From Cognatundibacterium aquatile (GTDB taxonomy: Bacteria > Pseudomonadota > Gammaproteobacteria > Burkholderiales > Burkholderiaceae_D), in contig NZ_JACOFT010000004.1 in the NCBI RefSeq assembly GCF_014699135.1, positions 124,001-188,000 on the forward strand: 64,000 nucleotides of DNA, in the 5' to 3' direction. The notes beneath the pieces were generated by a model that made no database searches, was not told where the DNA came from, and worked only from the letters and a program-made list of their open reading frames with translations. Position 1 is the first letter of the stretch. Each line of letters begins with the position of its first letter. The position numbers were made by a program, and so were the translations under genes. This document shows positions 37,178 to 47,420 of the stretch, in pieces.

Positions 37178-38247
37178 TGAATTGGCTGCTCACTGTTCAA
37201 ACTTTTGGTCAGGGCGTATTTGGCTATTTCTGGCCTCTGGTCTGGAATCTGATCAAAATTGTCTGCGTTGTTGCTCCTATCATGGGTTTGGTTGCCTATC
37301 TCACTTTGTGGGAACGTAAGATGATAGGTTGGATGCACATTCGCCTTGGCCCTAACCGTGTCGGACCTGCAGGTCTTTTGCAGCCTATCGCTGATGCTGT
37401 TAAGTTATTGCTGAAGGAAATCGTTGTTCCTGCAAAAGCAAATAAAGTTCTTTTCATACTCGCACCGATTATGACGATTATGCCTGCGCTGGCGGCATGG
37501 TCTGTTATTCCATTCGGTCCTGAAGTTGTGCTCGCGAACGTCAACGCTGGCTTATTGCTGATCATGGCAATTACTTCGGTTGAGGTTTACGGCATTATTA
37601 TCGCGGGTTGGGCGTCTAATTCTAAATACGCGTTTTTGGGTGCCATGCGTGCTTCTGCACAAATGATATCCTATGAAATTGCAATGGGTTTCGTATTAGT
37701 CATTGTACTCATGGTTTCAGGAAGCCTGAATTTGTCGGATATCGTTAATGCACAGACAAAAGGTTACTTTGCATCGATGGGGTTAAATTTCCTGTCATGG
37801 AACTGGTTACCGTTGCTGCCGATGTTCGTTGTTTATGTTATTTCTGGCATTGCAGAAACAAACCGTCATCCATTCGACGTGGTTGAAGGTGAATCTGAGA
37901 TCGTCGCTGGTCATATGGTCGAATACTCGGGTATGTCGTTCGCCATGTTTTATCTGGCTGAATACGCGAATATGATCCTGATTTCGACAATGGCATCATT
38001 GATGTTCCTTGGTGGTTGGGATGCTCCATTGAATTCCATCGTGTTCAACTGGGTACCAGGTTGGATTTGGCTTGGACTGAAAACATTTGTTGTGGTTTCC
38101 ATGTTTATCTGGGCTCGTGCGTCTTTCCCTAGATACCGTTACGATCAGATCATGCGTTTGGGTTGGAAAGTATTTATCCCTTTAACTCTGGTGTATCTGG
38201 TGTTTGTCGCTGCATGGATACAAACGTCATGGAATATTTGGAAGTAA
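37177..38247 (+). CDS. nuoH: NADH-quinone oxidoreductase subunit H
   Basis: A 356-residue membrane subunit (eight or nine helices) that forms the quinone entry site at the junction of the two arms. Signature motifs are [22 protein letters not shown] and [20 protein letters not shown], with the acidic loop residues conserved. It starts in the nuoG stop (TAATG). Confidence 0.97.
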   Translation: MNWLLTVQTFGQGVFGYFWPLVWNLIKIVCVVAPIMGLVAYLTLWERKMIGWMHIRLGPNRVGPAGLLQPIADAVKLLLKEIVVPAKANKVLFILAPIMTIMPALAAWSVIPFGPEVVLANVNAGLLLIMAITSVEVYGIIIAGWASNSKYAFLGAMRASAQMISYEIAMGFVLVIVLMVSGSLNLSDIVNAQTKGYFASMGLNFLSWNWLPLLPMFVVYVISGIAETNRHPFDVVEGESEIVAGHMVEYSGMSFAMFYLAEYANMILISTMASLMFLGGWDAPLNSIVFNWVPGWIWLGLKTFVVVSMFIWARASFPRYRYDQIMRLGWKVFIPLTLVYLVFVAAWIQTSWNIWK

Positions 38248-38259
38248 GAGGCTGAAAAG

Positions 38260-38748
38260 ATGGAAGCAATCAAAGATTTTTTTGGCAGCCTGATGCTGCG
38301 CGAACTGATAAAGGGACTGGCATTGACTGGTCGCTATATGTTCGCCCGCAAAATTACTGTCCAATTCCCGGAAGAGAAAACGCCGCAATCACCACGTTTC
38401 CGTGGTTTGCATGCGCTGCGTCGTTACCCTAATGGTGAGGAGCGTTGTATCGCCTGTAAATTGTGTGAAGCAGTTTGCCCTGCGATGGCGATTACGATTG
38501 AATCGGATCAGCGTGAAGATGGTAGCCGCCGTACGACGCGTTACGACATCGATCTGACCAAATGCATTTTCTGCGGCTTTTGCGAAGAATCCTGTCCCGT
38601 TGATTCCATCGTTGAAACGCATGTATTTGAATACCACGGTGAGAAGCGCGGCGATCTTTATTTTACTAAAGAGATGTTATTGGCAGTCGGTGATCGCTAC
38701 GAACCACAAATTGCAGCTGCACGTGCTGCTGACGCTGCATATCGCTAA
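38260..38748 (+). CDS. nuoI: NADH-quinone oxidoreductase subunit I
   Basis: A 162-residue subunit carrying clusters N6a and N6b. The two ferredoxin motifs are [12 protein letters not shown] and [12 protein letters not shown], each with the CxxCxxCxxxCP pattern. The amphipathic N-terminus attaches to the membrane arm. It is 12 bp after nuoH. Confidence 0.97.
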   Translation: MEAIKDFFGSLMLRELIKGLALTGRYMFARKITVQFPEEKTPQSPRFRGLHALRRYPNGEERCIACKLCEAVCPAMAITIESDQREDGSRRTTRYDIDLTKCIFCGFCEESCPVDSIVETHVFEYHGEKRGDLYFTKEMLLAVGDRYEPQIAAARAADAAYR

Positions 38749-38764
38749 TTAGAACGGTTTCATT

Positions 38765-39397
38765 ATGGAATTTACTACCGCATTATTTTATGTTTTCGCT
38801 GCGATACTTGTGCTTGCTGCGACGCAGGTGATTACCGCTCGTAATCCGGTGCATGCCGCGTTGTTCTTAGTGCTGTCGTTTTTCTCTGCAGCCGCGATTT
38901 GGTTATTGTTGAAGGCGGAGTTTCTGGCCATTGTTTTAGTGTTGGTATATGTCGGCGCGGTCATGGTCCTGTTTTTGTTCGTTGTGATGATGCTGGACAT
39001 CGACATCGATAAATTGCGAGCAGGATTCTGGGGACATCTACCATTGGCTGCGACTGTTGGTGTCGTGATTGTTCTTGAGATGTCTGCAGTGTTATGGCGC
39101 GGGTTCTTACGTCCGGATAATCACGTTCCAGCTGCCGCCGATACGATAGGTAATACAAAAAATCTTGGTATAGAAATTTTTACTCGCTACACATTGGCGT
39201 TTGAAATTGCCGCTGCAATTTTGTTGCTCGCTATTGTTGCAGCCGTTGCGTTGACTTTACGTCGTCGCAAAGACAGTAAATATTTTGATCCGGCAAAAGC
39301 TGTCAAAGTGAAGAGTACTGATCGTGTTCGCATCGTTAAAATGAAAGCGGAATCCGGACGTACTTTAACTTCATCGACAGAAAAGCAAGAGGGCTGA
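38765..39397 (+). CDS. nuoJ: NADH-quinone oxidoreductase subunit J
   Basis: A 210-residue membrane subunit with five hydrophobic helices. The conserved [19 protein letters not shown] (about 60-78) is the pi-bulge helix involved in conformational coupling. The basic C-terminal extension is somewhat long, with a cytoplasmic Lys/Ser-rich tail. It lies between nuoI and nuoK. Confidence 0.95.
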   Translation: MEFTTALFYVFAAILVLAATQVITARNPVHAALFLVLSFFSAAAIWLLLKAEFLAIVLVLVYVGAVMVLFLFVVMMLDIDIDKLRAGFWGHLPLAATVGVVIVLEMSAVLWRGFLRPDNHVPAAADTIGNTKNLGIEIFTRYTLAFEIAAAILLLAIVAAVALTLRRRKDSKYFDPAKAVKVKSTDRVRIVKMKAESGRTLTSSTEKQEG

Positions 39398-39398
39398 T

Positions 39399-39707
39399 AT
39401 GGCTTTGACACTGACACACTATCTGATACTTGGCGCGATTCTGTTTGCGATTTCTATCGTTGGTATTTTTCTGAATCGGAAAAATATTATTGTTTTGCTC
39501 ATGGCGATTGAACTGAATTTGTTGGCAGTGAATATGAATTTCATTGCGTTCTCTCATTATCTGGGTGATGCCGCAGGGCAGATTTTTGTATTTTTCATTC
39601 TGACGGTTGCTGCTGCAGAATCTGCGATTGGTCTGGCCATTCTCGTTGTCCTGTTCCGTAATCTGGACACGATTAATGTCGAAGATCTGGACGCACTCAA
39701 AGGATAA
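39399..39707 (+). CDS. nuoK: NADH-quinone oxidoreductase subunit K
   Basis: A 102-residue subunit with three helices, homologous to MrpC-type antiporter subunits. The family pattern [12 protein letters not shown] carries the conserved membrane Glu, and a second is in [12 protein letters not shown]. Both belong to the proton channel. The ATG is 1 bp after the nuoJ stop. Confidence 0.97.
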   Translation: MALTLTHYLILGAILFAISIVGIFLNRKNIIVLLMAIELNLLAVNMNFIAFSHYLGDAAGQIFVFFILTVAAAESAIGLAILVVLFRNLDTINVEDLDALKG

Positions 39708-39789
39708 TGTTTCATGGGGCGAATGCAGTGTGCGTCTCCCCATCATTCACTGGCGATTTAAAAAAGTAATAAGCTAAAAAAGGGTCATC

Positions 39790-41835
39790 ATGGCGGGGCA
39801 ACTTAACCCACAACTACTATTGGCAGTACCTCTGGCTCCATTGGCAGGATCTGCCATCGCCGGTTTACTGGGCACCAAATTTTTTGGTAACGTCGTAGGG
39901 CGTAAAGTTTCACACACCGCGACCATACTCGGTGTGCTGGTTGCATTCATTATTTCGTGCATGACGCTTAATGCTTTGATGAGTGGCGCACCCGTCTATA
40001 ACGCCACGTTGTATCAATGGATGCAGGTAGCCGGTTTGAAACTGGAAGTTGGTTTTCTGGTGGATAACCTGACTGCAATGATGATGTGTGTGGTGACCTT
40101 TGTATCACTGATGGTGCATATTTACACTGTCGGCTACATGGCTGAAGATGAAGGTTATAACCGCTTTTTCTCATATATCTCGCTGTTCACGTTCTCCATG
40201 CTGATGCTCGTAATGAGCAATAACTTCCTGCAATTGTTTTTCGGTTGGGAAGCTGTGGGTCTGGTGTCTTATTTGCTGATTGGTTTCTGGTACACCAAAC
40301 CGACTGCTATTTACGCCAACATGAAAGCTTTTCTGGTTAACCGTGTGGGTGACTTTGGCTTCATACTTGGTATCGGTTTGTTGCTCGCTTACGCGGGCTC
40401 AATGAACTACATGGAAGTCTTCGCGAAAAAAGAAGAGCTGGCCAAACTGATTTTCCCTGGAACTGACTGGATGCTGATTACGGTCGCCTGTATCTGCCTG
40501 TTTATCGGGGCTATGGGTAAATCTGCACAGTTTCCGTTGCATGTCTGGTTGCCGGATTCGATGGAAGGTCCAACTCCGATTTCTGCGCTGATTCATGCGG
40601 CGACGATGGTTACGGCTGGTATCTTCATGGTATCGCGTATGTCGCCGTTGTTTGAGTTGTCTGATACCGCCTTGTCCTTTATTCTCGTTATTGGTTCGAT
40701 TACCGCTTTGTTTATGGGTTTCCTTGGGATCATCCAGAACGATATCAAACGCGTTGTTGCTTACTCCACGCTGTCGCAGCTGGGTTATATGACTGTCGCC
40801 TTGGGTGCTTCTGCGTACTCGGTTGCCGTGTTTCATCTGATGACACACGCGTTCTTTAAGGCGCTGTTGTTCCTTGCAGCGGGTTCTGTGATCATCGGTA
40901 TGCACCATGATCAGGACATCCGGAACATGGGTGGACTTCGTAAATACATGCCTATCACCTGGCTCACTTCATTGTTAGGTTCTTTAGCATTAATTGGTAC
41001 GCCATTCTTCTCTGGTTTTTACTCCAAAGACAGTATTATCGAGGCTGTACAGGCGTCTCACATTGCTGGCTCTGGCTTTGCTCAGTTTGCTGTCTTAGCC
41101 GGTGTATTTGTCACAGCGTTTTATTCTTTCCGTATGTACTTCCTGGTGTTCCACGGCAAGGAAAATTTTGGGCATGCCCATGATCACCATGACGCGCACC
41201 ATGCAGCGGATGATCATGATGAACATCATCACGGATTGGCGCCAGGCCAAAAACCGCATGAGTCTCCGTTCGTCGTCTGGTTTCCGCTGGTGATGTTGGC
41301 GATTCCGTCTGTATTGATCGGTTTCATTGCGATTGAACCTATGCTGTTCGGTAGCTTCTTTAAGGACGTTATTTTTGTTAATGAAGCGCATCATGCAATG
41401 GAAGAGTTAAAGCATGAATTCCATAGCCCTATCGCCATGGCAAAGCATGCACTGACAACAGCACCGTTCTGGTTAGCATTAGCAGGTGTGGCAACTTCCT
41501 ATTTCTTCTATATGGTTAAGCCGGCGATACCAGCGGCAATCAAGAAAAATGCAAGTGCCGTTTATACTTTGCTTGATAACAAATACTACATGGACAGGTT
41601 TAATGAAATCGTTTTTGCAGGTGGCGCACGTTTGCTTGGTCAGGGACTGTGGAATGTTGGCGATAAAGGTTTGATTGACGGACTTGTCGTTAATGGTAGT
41701 GCAAAGCTGGTGGGATGGTTCTCAAAGCTTGTTCGCTTATTCCAGAGCGGGTACATCTATCACTATGCTTTTGTAATGATTTTGGGCGTGTTGGCATTTC
41801 TCGTGTATTTCATGCCATTCCCTTTTGCTAAATAA
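39790..41835 (+). CDS. nuoL: NADH-quinone oxidoreductase subunit L
   Basis: A 681-residue proton-pumping subunit of the Mrp antiporter type, with about 16 helices and the long C-terminal lateral helix. Typical motifs are F-F-G-W-E-A-V-G-L-V-S-Y-L-L-I-G-F-W, K-S-A-Q-F-P-L-H-V-W-L-P-D-S-M-E-G-P-T-P and H-A-A-T-M-V-T-A-G. A hydrophilic loop at residues 462-481 contains ten His among twenty residues. Histidine-rich loops at this site occur in relatives, so it is unusual in appearance but probably not unique. Confidence 0.97.
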   Translation: MAGQLNPQLLLAVPLAPLAGSAIAGLLGTKFFGNVVGRKVSHTATILGVLVAFIISCMTLNALMSGAPVYNATLYQWMQVAGLKLEVGFLVDNLTAMMMCVVTFVSLMVHIYTVGYMAEDEGYNRFFSYISLFTFSMLMLVMSNNFLQLFFGWEAVGLVSYLLIGFWYTKPTAIYANMKAFLVNRVGDFGFILGIGLLLAYAGSMNYMEVFAKKEELAKLIFPGTDWMLITVACICLFIGAMGKSAQFPLHVWLPDSMEGPTPISALIHAATMVTAGIFMVSRMSPLFELSDTALSFILVIGSITALFMGFLGIIQNDIKRVVAYSTLSQLGYMTVALGASAYSVAVFHLMTHAFFKALLFLAAGSVIIGMHHDQDIRNMGGLRKYMPITWLTSLLGSLALIGTPFFSGFYSKDSIIEAVQASHIAGSGFAQFAVLAGVFVTAFYSFRMYFLVFHGKENFGHAHDHHDAHHAADDHDEHHHGLAPGQKPHESPFVVWFPLVMLAIPSVLIGFIAIEPMLFGSFFKDVIFVNEAHHAMEELKHEFHSPIAMAKHALTTAPFWLALAGVATSYFFYMVKPAIPAAIKKNASAVYTLLDNKYYMDRFNEIVFAGGARLLGQGLWNVGDKGLIDGLVVNGSAKLVGWFSKLVRLFQSGYIYHYAFVMILGVLAFLVYFMPFPFAK

Positions 41836-41861
41836 GTGACCTCGGCTAAAAAAATATAATC

Positions 41862-43355
41862 ATGATGCAGTCAACTTCCTCCTTACTCAGCCTGGCGATC
41901 TGGTGCCCAATCGCATTTGGTATTTTTGTTCTGGCTTTTGGCCGTGATAGCAACCGTGGTTTAGTTCGCGGCGTGTCTCTGCTTGGTTCTTTAACGAGTT
42001 TTCTCGTAACCTTGCCATTGATTACAAATTTTGATAATTCAGCGCATGGGATGCAATTTGTTGAGAAATTCTCCTGGATAGAAAAATTCAACATTTTTTA
42101 CTCACTTGGTATTGATGGTATCTCTCTTTGGCTGGTGCCGCTGACCGCATTTATTACAGTGATTGTCGTTATCGCTGCTTGGGAAGTGGTTGAGAAGCAG
42201 GTAGCTCAGTACATGGGTGCTTTCCTGATTCTGTCCGGTCTGATGATTGGTGTTTTCTGCGCTTTGGATGGCATGTTGTTTTATGTGTTCTTTGAAGCGA
42301 CTTTGATACCGATGTATATCATCGTTGGTATCTGGGGCGGTCCAAACAGAGTTTATGCAGCATTCAAATTTTTCCTGTACACCTTGCTCGGCTCTTTGCT
42401 GACTTTGGTTGCCATCATTTATCTTTATATTCAGGCTGGTCATTCGTTTGACATTTTAGTCTGGCACAAACTGCCGCTTCCGATGTCAACACAGATTGCT
42501 ATTTTCTGCGCATTCCTGATGGCATTTGCTGTTAAGGTGCCGATGTGGCCAGTGCATACATGGCTGCCTGACGCTCACGTTGAAGCTCCTACTGGTGGTT
42601 CTGTTGTTTTGGCCGCGATTATGCTGAAGCTTGGTGCTTACGGGTTCTTGCGCTTCTCTTTACCTATCGCTCCGGACGCTTGCCACTATATGGCTGGTTT
42701 CATGATCACTTTGTCTCTGGTCGCTGTGATTTATATTGGTCTGGTCGCGCTTGTGCAGGCTGATATGAAGAAGCTGGTCGCATACTCATCTATTGCGCAT
42801 ATGGGTTTTGTTACACTCGGTTTTTTCATGTTTAACGACATGTCTGTGCAGGGTGCGATTGTACAAATGATTTCTCATGGTTTTATCTCTGGCGCGATGT
42901 TCCTGTGTATCGGCGTTTTGTATGACCGCGTGCATTCACGTCAGATCGTAGACTACGGTGGTGTAGTGAATAAGATGCCTAAATTTGCAGCATTGTTTGT
43001 ATTGTTCTCGATGGCTAACTGCGGTTTGCCAGCCACTTCGGGCTTTGTCGGTGAGTTCATGGTGATTCTCGGTGCAGTACAGTTTAACTTCTGGATTGGT
43101 ATGCTCGCCGCAACAGCGTTGATTTTCGGCGCGGCGTATTCTTTGTGGATGGTCAAGCGAGTTGTTTTCGGCAAAATTACGAATGAGCATGTTGCTCATC
43201 TGAGTGACATTAACGCACGTGAATTTTTTATGTTGGGCGTTTTGGCGATCGCTGTGATCGTAATGGGATTGTATCCAGCACCTTTTACCGACGCGATGCA
43301 AGTTTCCGTGACTGATCTTTTGAAGCATGTGGCAACGTCAAAGTTACCGCTCTGA
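41862..43355 (+). CDS. nuoM: NADH-quinone oxidoreductase subunit M
   Basis: A 497-residue antiporter-like proton-pumping subunit with about 14 helices. L-F-Y-V-F-F-E-A-T-L-I-P-M-Y-I-I-V-G-I-W-G-G holds the key Glu of helix 5. V-K-V-P-M-W-P-V-H-T-W-L-P-D-A-H-V-E-A-P-T has the pumping Lys and the TM7-TM8 motif. S-I-A-H-M-G-F-V follows. It is 26 bp after nuoL. Confidence 0.97.
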   Translation: MMQSTSSLLSLAIWCPIAFGIFVLAFGRDSNRGLVRGVSLLGSLTSFLVTLPLITNFDNSAHGMQFVEKFSWIEKFNIFYSLGIDGISLWLVPLTAFITVIVVIAAWEVVEKQVAQYMGAFLILSGLMIGVFCALDGMLFYVFFEATLIPMYIIVGIWGGPNRVYAAFKFFLYTLLGSLLTLVAIIYLYIQAGHSFDILVWHKLPLPMSTQIAIFCAFLMAFAVKVPMWPVHTWLPDAHVEAPTGGSVVLAAIMLKLGAYGFLRFSLPIAPDACHYMAGFMITLSLVAVIYIGLVALVQADMKKLVAYSSIAHMGFVTLGFFMFNDMSVQGAIVQMISHGFISGAMFLCIGVLYDRVHSRQIVDYGGVVNKMPKFAALFVLFSMANCGLPATSGFVGEFMVILGAVQFNFWIGMLAATALIFGAAYSLWMVKRVVFGKITNEHVAHLSDINAREFFMLGVLAIAVIVMGLYPAPFTDAMQVSVTDLLKHVATSKLPL

Positions 43356-43441
43356 TTGAAGATATAGACAAGTAAGCCCGTCGACAATTTTCGTTGCGCT
43401 AATTGTGTGACAGCAGATTAATGCTAGTAGAACTGAATAAT

Positions 43442-44917
43442 ATGAACTTCACACCACTTTATCCTGAAATATTTTTGCTGCTGGCAATCTGTACGATTTT
43501 GCTGGTTGACATGTTTTTGCCTGATAGCAAACGTAATCTGACTTATGTCATGAGCATACTTGCTTTGTTTGTTTGTGGTGCGCTGACTATCGCGACTTCG
43601 AATAGTGACGGGTCAACTTATGTCAGCAATAACATGTTTGTCTCGGATCCGATGTCGACCCTGCTCAAACTGTGTTCTTACCTTGCGGTGGGTATGACTT
43701 TCATCTATTCACGTCAATACGTGACAGATCGCGGTATGACGAATGGCAAGTCGGGTGGTGAGTTTTATGTCTTAGCGTTGTTTTCTCTGTTAGGTCAGAT
43801 GATCATGATTTCAGGGAATAATTTCCTGATTATCTATCTTGGTTTGGAATTGATGTCTTTGTCTTTGTATGCACTGGTTGCTTTGCGCCGTGAACACACT
43901 CAGTCAACCGAAGCGTCAATGAAGTACTTTATTCTGGGGGCTCTGGCATCCGGTTTCATGCTCTACGGTATTTCTATGTTGTACGGCGCCACTGGCTCTT
44001 TGGAGTTGGCGGAAGTTGCCAAGGTAGCGAGTTCTCCAACTGCAAATAAAACTATTCTGGTGTTTGGTATTGTATTTCTGGTGGCGGGGCTTGCGTTCAA
44101 GTTAGGCGTTGTTCCTTTCCACATGTGGGTTCCCGATGTATATCAGGGCGCCCCTACAGCAGTGACGTTGTTACTGGGTGGTGCACCGAAATTAGCAGCC
44201 TTCGCTATGACATTCAGGTTGCTAGTTGAAGGCCTGTTCTCTCAGGCGGTAGATTGGCAACAAATGTTGGTCGTGCTGGCTGTGCTGTCGATGGCAATCG
44301 GTAATCTTACAGCTATCGCCCAGACCAATCTGAAACGTATGCTTGCATACTCGACTATTTCTCATATGGGCTTTTTGCTGTTGGGTCTGTTGTCTGGCGT
44401 TGCTCACGGTAATACTGCTCTTGCCGCAGATGCGTACAGTGCCGCGATGTTTTATAGCATCACGTATGTGTTAACCACTTTAGGCACTTTCGGCGTAATT
44501 ATGTTGTTGGCACGTTCCGGTTTTGAAGCTGAAAATCTGGACGATCTGAAAGGTCTGAACAAACGCTCGCCTTGGTTTGCATTGGTCATGTTGCTGTTGA
44601 TGTTCTCTCTGGCAGGCATCCCACCGTTGATGGGCTTTTATGCCAAGTTGTCAGTGTTACAGTCGGTAATGGCAACCGGACAAATATGGTTATCATTAGT
44701 GGCCGTGCTGTTCTCCTTGATTGGCGCGTTTTATTATCTTCGCGTTGTTAAATTGATGTACTTTGATGACGCTTCAGACAACGCTTTGATTACTCCTAGT
44801 GTTGACGTTCGCGTGGTCTTGAGCCTGAATGGATTGGCCGTTTTAATTCTTGGCGTGGTCCCTGGTGGTTTGATGACTGCATGTTTGAACGCGGTTGTAA
44901 AAACTTTAGCGTCGTAA
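43442..44917 (+). CDS. nuoN: NADH-quinone oxidoreductase subunit N
   Basis: A 491-residue antiporter-like subunit, the last of the complex I operon. The central motifs [14 protein letters not shown] and [21 protein letters not shown] contain the proton-channel Glu and Lys, and S-T-I-S-H-M-G-F follows. The frame is open upstream to 43403 with another ATG at 43421. I chose 43442 ([13 protein letters not shown]) because it fits the family N-terminus, but no good Shine-Dalgarno separates the options. Confidence 0.93.
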   Translation: MNFTPLYPEIFLLLAICTILLVDMFLPDSKRNLTYVMSILALFVCGALTIATSNSDGSTYVSNNMFVSDPMSTLLKLCSYLAVGMTFIYSRQYVTDRGMTNGKSGGEFYVLALFSLLGQMIMISGNNFLIIYLGLELMSLSLYALVALRREHTQSTEASMKYFILGALASGFMLYGISMLYGATGSLELAEVAKVASSPTANKTILVFGIVFLVAGLAFKLGVVPFHMWVPDVYQGAPTAVTLLLGGAPKLAAFAMTFRLLVEGLFSQAVDWQQMLVVLAVLSMAIGNLTAIAQTNLKRMLAYSTISHMGFLLLGLLSGVAHGNTALAADAYSAAMFYSITYVLTTLGTFGVIMLLARSGFEAENLDDLKGLNKRSPWFALVMLLLMFSLAGIPPLMGFYAKLSVLQSVMATGQIWLSLVAVLFSLIGAFYYLRVVKLMYFDDASDNALITPSVDVRVVLSLNGLAVLILGVVPGGLMTACLNAVVKTLAS

Positions 44918-44929
44918 GGTTCATCTCTT

Positions 44930-45241
44930 TTGACTAGTTTGACTTCCGTCTGGCTGATCGTCGTGTTGGCAGTTATTGCTGCCAACTTGCCATTTTTTAA
45001 TGAACGCTGTTTCGCAGTTTTCGCGCTACGGCGTTTTTCTTTTATCAAACCATTTTGGTTGCGTTTGCTTGAACTGATCATCTTGTATTTTGTGATTGGT
45101 GCTACAGGTGTTTTCCTTGAGAGTTCAAGCGGCAATCGTTTTCCGCAAGGATGGGAATTTTTTGCTATCACCGCTTTTTTATTTCTGGTTTTAGCTTTTC
45201 CCGGATTTGTCTTTCGTTACCTGAGGCGGCGTCGTGACTGA
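44930..45241 (+). CDS. DUF2818 small membrane protein
   Basis: A 103-residue protein with three hydrophobic segments and an N-P-type motif A-A-N-L-P-F-F-N-E-R, characteristic of DUF2818. It follows nuoN by 12 bp and is typically found at this place in betaproteobacteria, so a link to complex I assembly or stability is conceivable but untested. It appears to use a TTG start at 44930 with AAGG about 10 bases upstream. Its end overlaps the nudF start by 8 bp. Confidence 0.85.
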   Translation: MTSLTSVWLIVVLAVIAANLPFFNERCFAVFALRRFSFIKPFWLRLLELIILYFVIGATGVFLESSSGNRFPQGWEFFAITAFLFLVLAFPGFVFRYLRRRRD

Positions 45242-45800
45242 TCGTTTTTCTGGCGACGCGCACTTGCGTGAAGAAAAAATCAGTAGCGACCTGGTCTACG
45301 AGGGTGATTTTCTACAGGTTCAAAAGGATAGCGTTTCTTTGCCAAATGGCCATGTTGCCACCAGAGAATTTATACGCCATCCGGGGGCTGTCGTCATTAT
45401 TTCGATATTTGACGATGACAAAGTTCTGCTTGAACGTCAATTCCGCTATCCGCTGAATCGTGTTTTTATTGAATTTCCAGCAGGGAAAATTGACGCTGGT
45501 GAAGATCCATTGATTTGTGCTCAAAGAGAGTTACGCGAAGAGACCGGTTATACGGCAACAGATTGGCGACATCTCTGCACGATTCATAACGCCATCGCTT
45601 ATTCCGACGAAAGGCTGGAGATTTACGTTGCCCGTGGTTTAACAGCAGGTCCGGCTTCTTTAGATGACGAAGAGTTTTTAGAGACATTCACCGCCACTTC
45701 AACGGAGATGTCAGACTGGGTAAGAGAAGGCAAGATTACTGATGTAAAAACCGTGATAGGTTCATTCTGGCTGGAAAAAATATTGAAAGAGAAATGGTAA
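45234..45800 (+). CDS. nudF: ADP-ribose pyrophosphatase (Nudix hydrolase)
   Basis: A 188-residue Nudix enzyme that cleaves ADP-ribose to AMP and ribose 5-phosphate. The Nudix box begins at Gly84 and reads G-x5-E-x7-R-E-L-R-E-E-T-G-Y, ending at Tyr106, with all catalytic acids present. E-F-P-A-G-K-I-D-A-G and the A-Y-S-D-E-R-L-E-I-Y segment are typical of ADP-ribose hydrolases. The GTG start at 45234 overlaps the DUF2818 gene and follows GAGG. It closes the nuo transcript before a bidirectional terminator. Confidence 0.92.
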   Translation: MTDRFSGDAHLREEKISSDLVYEGDFLQVQKDSVSLPNGHVATREFIRHPGAVVIISIFDDDKVLLERQFRYPLNRVFIEFPAGKIDAGEDPLICAQRELREETGYTATDWRHLCTIHNAIAYSDERLEIYVARGLTAGPASLDDEEFLETFTATSTEMSDWVREGKITDVKTVIGSFWLEKILKEKW

Positions 45801-45825
45801 GTTGAGAGCCAGGAGGTAAAATAAA

Positions 45826-45860
45826 AAAAGGCCGACGTATAAATTACGTCGGCCTTTTCA
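45826..45860. terminator. Bidirectional terminator between nudF and scoB
   Basis: AAAAGGCCGACGTA (45826-45839) pairs perfectly with TACGTCGGCCTTTT (45845-45858), loop TAAAT. It serves the convergent genes on both strands. Confidence 0.93.
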
Positions 45861-45874
45861 ATTAGCTGCGTTGT

Positions 45875-46516
45875 TTATGCAAATGCGCTGGTATCAATCT
45901 TTGCTTCTGTTTTTGCGACAACCTCTTCCACGCTGATGCCATGAGCGAGTTCAATTAACTTAAAACCGTCCGGAGTGACATCAATCACACCCAGGTCGGT
46001 AATGATGCGGTTGACAACGCCAACCCCGGTTAACGGTAGATTGCAGGATTTAAGAAGTTTGTGCGCATTATCTTTCGCAACATGCTCCATCAGCACGACG
46101 ACACGTCCGACCCCCGCGACCAGATCCATTGCGCCACCCATACCCTTGACCATCTTGCCCGGAATCATCCAGTTAGCAAGATCGCCATTTTCACTGACCT
46201 GCATTGCCCCTAAAATGGCAAGATTGATTTTTCCACCACGTATCATTGCGAAAGAATCGGCCGAGCTGAAAATTGAGGAGCCGGGCAGGGTAGTCACCGT
46301 CTGTTTTCCTGCATTAATTAAATCCGGGTCAACTTCATCTTCGGTTGGAAAGGGGCCAATCCCCAGCAGCCCATTTTCTGATTGTAGCCAGACTTCCATG
46401 CCGGCAGGCACATGGTTAGCCACCAGTGTTGGCAGACCTATTCCGAGATTAACGTAAAATCCGTCTTGCAATTCTGATGCTGCGCGTGCAGCCATTTCAT
46501 CGCGATTCCATGCCAT
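45875..46516 (-). CDS. scoB: 3-Oxoacid CoA-transferase subunit B
   Basis: A 213-residue subunit of succinyl-CoA:3-ketoacid (or related) CoA-transferase, used to activate acetoacetate. The catalytic glutamate is Glu47 in the S-E-N-G-L-L-G motif. G-I-G-L-P-T and the [10 protein letters not shown] segment near the C-terminus are typical. It follows scoA by 18 bp with the Shine-Dalgarno AGGAGA. With 3-hydroxybutyrate dehydrogenase nearby, the pair fits ketone-body or polyhydroxybutyrate degradation. Confidence 0.95.
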   Translation of the reverse strand: MAWNRDEMAARAASELQDGFYVNLGIGLPTLVANHVPAGMEVWLQSENGLLGIGPFPTEDEVDPDLINAGKQTVTTLPGSSIFSSADSFAMIRGGKINLAILGAMQVSENGDLANWMIPGKMVKGMGGAMDLVAGVGRVVVLMEHVAKDNAHKLLKSCNLPLTGVGVVNRIITDLGVIDVTPDGFKLIELAHGISVEEVVAKTEAKIDTSAFA

Positions 46517-46534
46517 ATTATTTCTCCTGGTATC

Positions 46535-47236
46535 TTATTTAGTCGGACGCACAGTGCGTTGCTCAATACGTTTTTCGGGTTGTGTATTGACGACGATGCG
46601 ATGCACGAAAATACCGGGGGTATGAATTTCATCCGGATCGAGATCACCTGTTTCTACCAGCACTTCAACTTCTGCAATAGTGACTTTTCCTGCCATAGCC
46701 ACATTGGGATTGAAATTACGTGCCGTTTTCCGATAGACCAAATTTCCCGCCTTATCTGCTTTCCACGCTTTTACCAGCGAGACATCGGCGACCAGGGCTT
46801 TTTCCATGACATATTTCTGACCATCAAATTCGCGAATTTCCTTACCTTCTGCGACGATAGTACCTACACCTGTTTTCGTGAAAAATGCTGGAATGCCAGC
46901 ACCACCGGCGCGAAGTTTTTCTGCCAGTGTTCCTTGTGGCGTGAATTCCAATTCCAATTCGCCAGCCAGATACTGACGTTCGAATTCTTTATTTTCACCG
47001 ACATAGGAAGAAACCATTTTTTTGATCTGACGTGTCGTCAATAATTGGCCCAGCCCAAAACCATCTACGCCGGCATTATTAGAAATGGCCGTCAATTCTT
47101 TGACACCGGAGTCACGCAACGCAGCAATCAAAGCTTCAGGTATTCCACATAAACCAAAACCACCGACCGCTATTGTCTGCCCATCTTTGACCACATTAGC
47201 CAACGCGGCCTTTGCGTCTGGGTATTCCTTATTCAT
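46535..47236 (-). CDS. scoA: 3-Oxoacid CoA-transferase subunit A
   Basis: A 233-residue partner of Sco[14 protein letters not shown] (about 26-38) is the CoA-binding motif. S-N-N-A-G and the [10 protein letters not shown] segment follow. The frame stays open 43 codons upstream, but ATG 47236 has a strong AGGAGA and the family N-terminus. The upstream intergenic region is shared with a divergent PAS-LuxR regulator. Confidence 0.95.
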   Translation of the reverse strand: MNKEYPDAKAALANVVKDGQTIAVGGFGLCGIPEALIAALRDSGVKELTAISNNAGVDGFGLGQLLTTRQIKKMVSSYVGENKEFERQYLAGELELEFTPQGTLAEKLRAGGAGIPAFFTKTGVGTIVAEGKEIREFDGQKYVMEKALVADVSLVKAWKADKAGNLVYRKTARNFNPNVAMAGKVTIAEVEVLVETGDLDPDEIHTPGIFVHRIVVNTQPEKRIEQRTVRPTK

Positions 47237-47332
47237 CGTCGTCTCCTCATAGATATTCAGGGAAATACTTGTTTGTTTTTTTCGCAGCAACACGAATATC
47301 GGTTGATAGCGCATTACTTTTTTCAGAATAGG

Positions 47333-47353
47333 GCTCAGCATAAGATGCTGAGC
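47333..47353. promoter_or_regulatory. Perfect palindrome between scoA and the PAS-LuxR gene
   Basis: GCTCAGCAT-AAG-ATGCTGAGC has perfect 9-bp arms. It lies 97 bp upstream of scoA and 68 bp upstream of the divergent regulator. A TATACT hexamer (47354-47359, plus strand) adjoins it. The size suits a dimeric helix-turn-helix regulator, most simply the adjacent LuxR-type protein. Confidence 0.6.
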
Positions 47354-47420
47354 TATACTCCGCAATACCGTAAAACTACCTGAATAAATTTACCTTATCC
47401 ATCTGCACAAGAACAGCCAT

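Noticed and set aside
46605-46625. ATACCGGGGGTAT inside scoA as a fourth metal-sensor-like palindrome
   Set aside because: The arms and spacing differ from the repeat family and there is no GGGAGTATG element at 54 bp. It is coding sequence.
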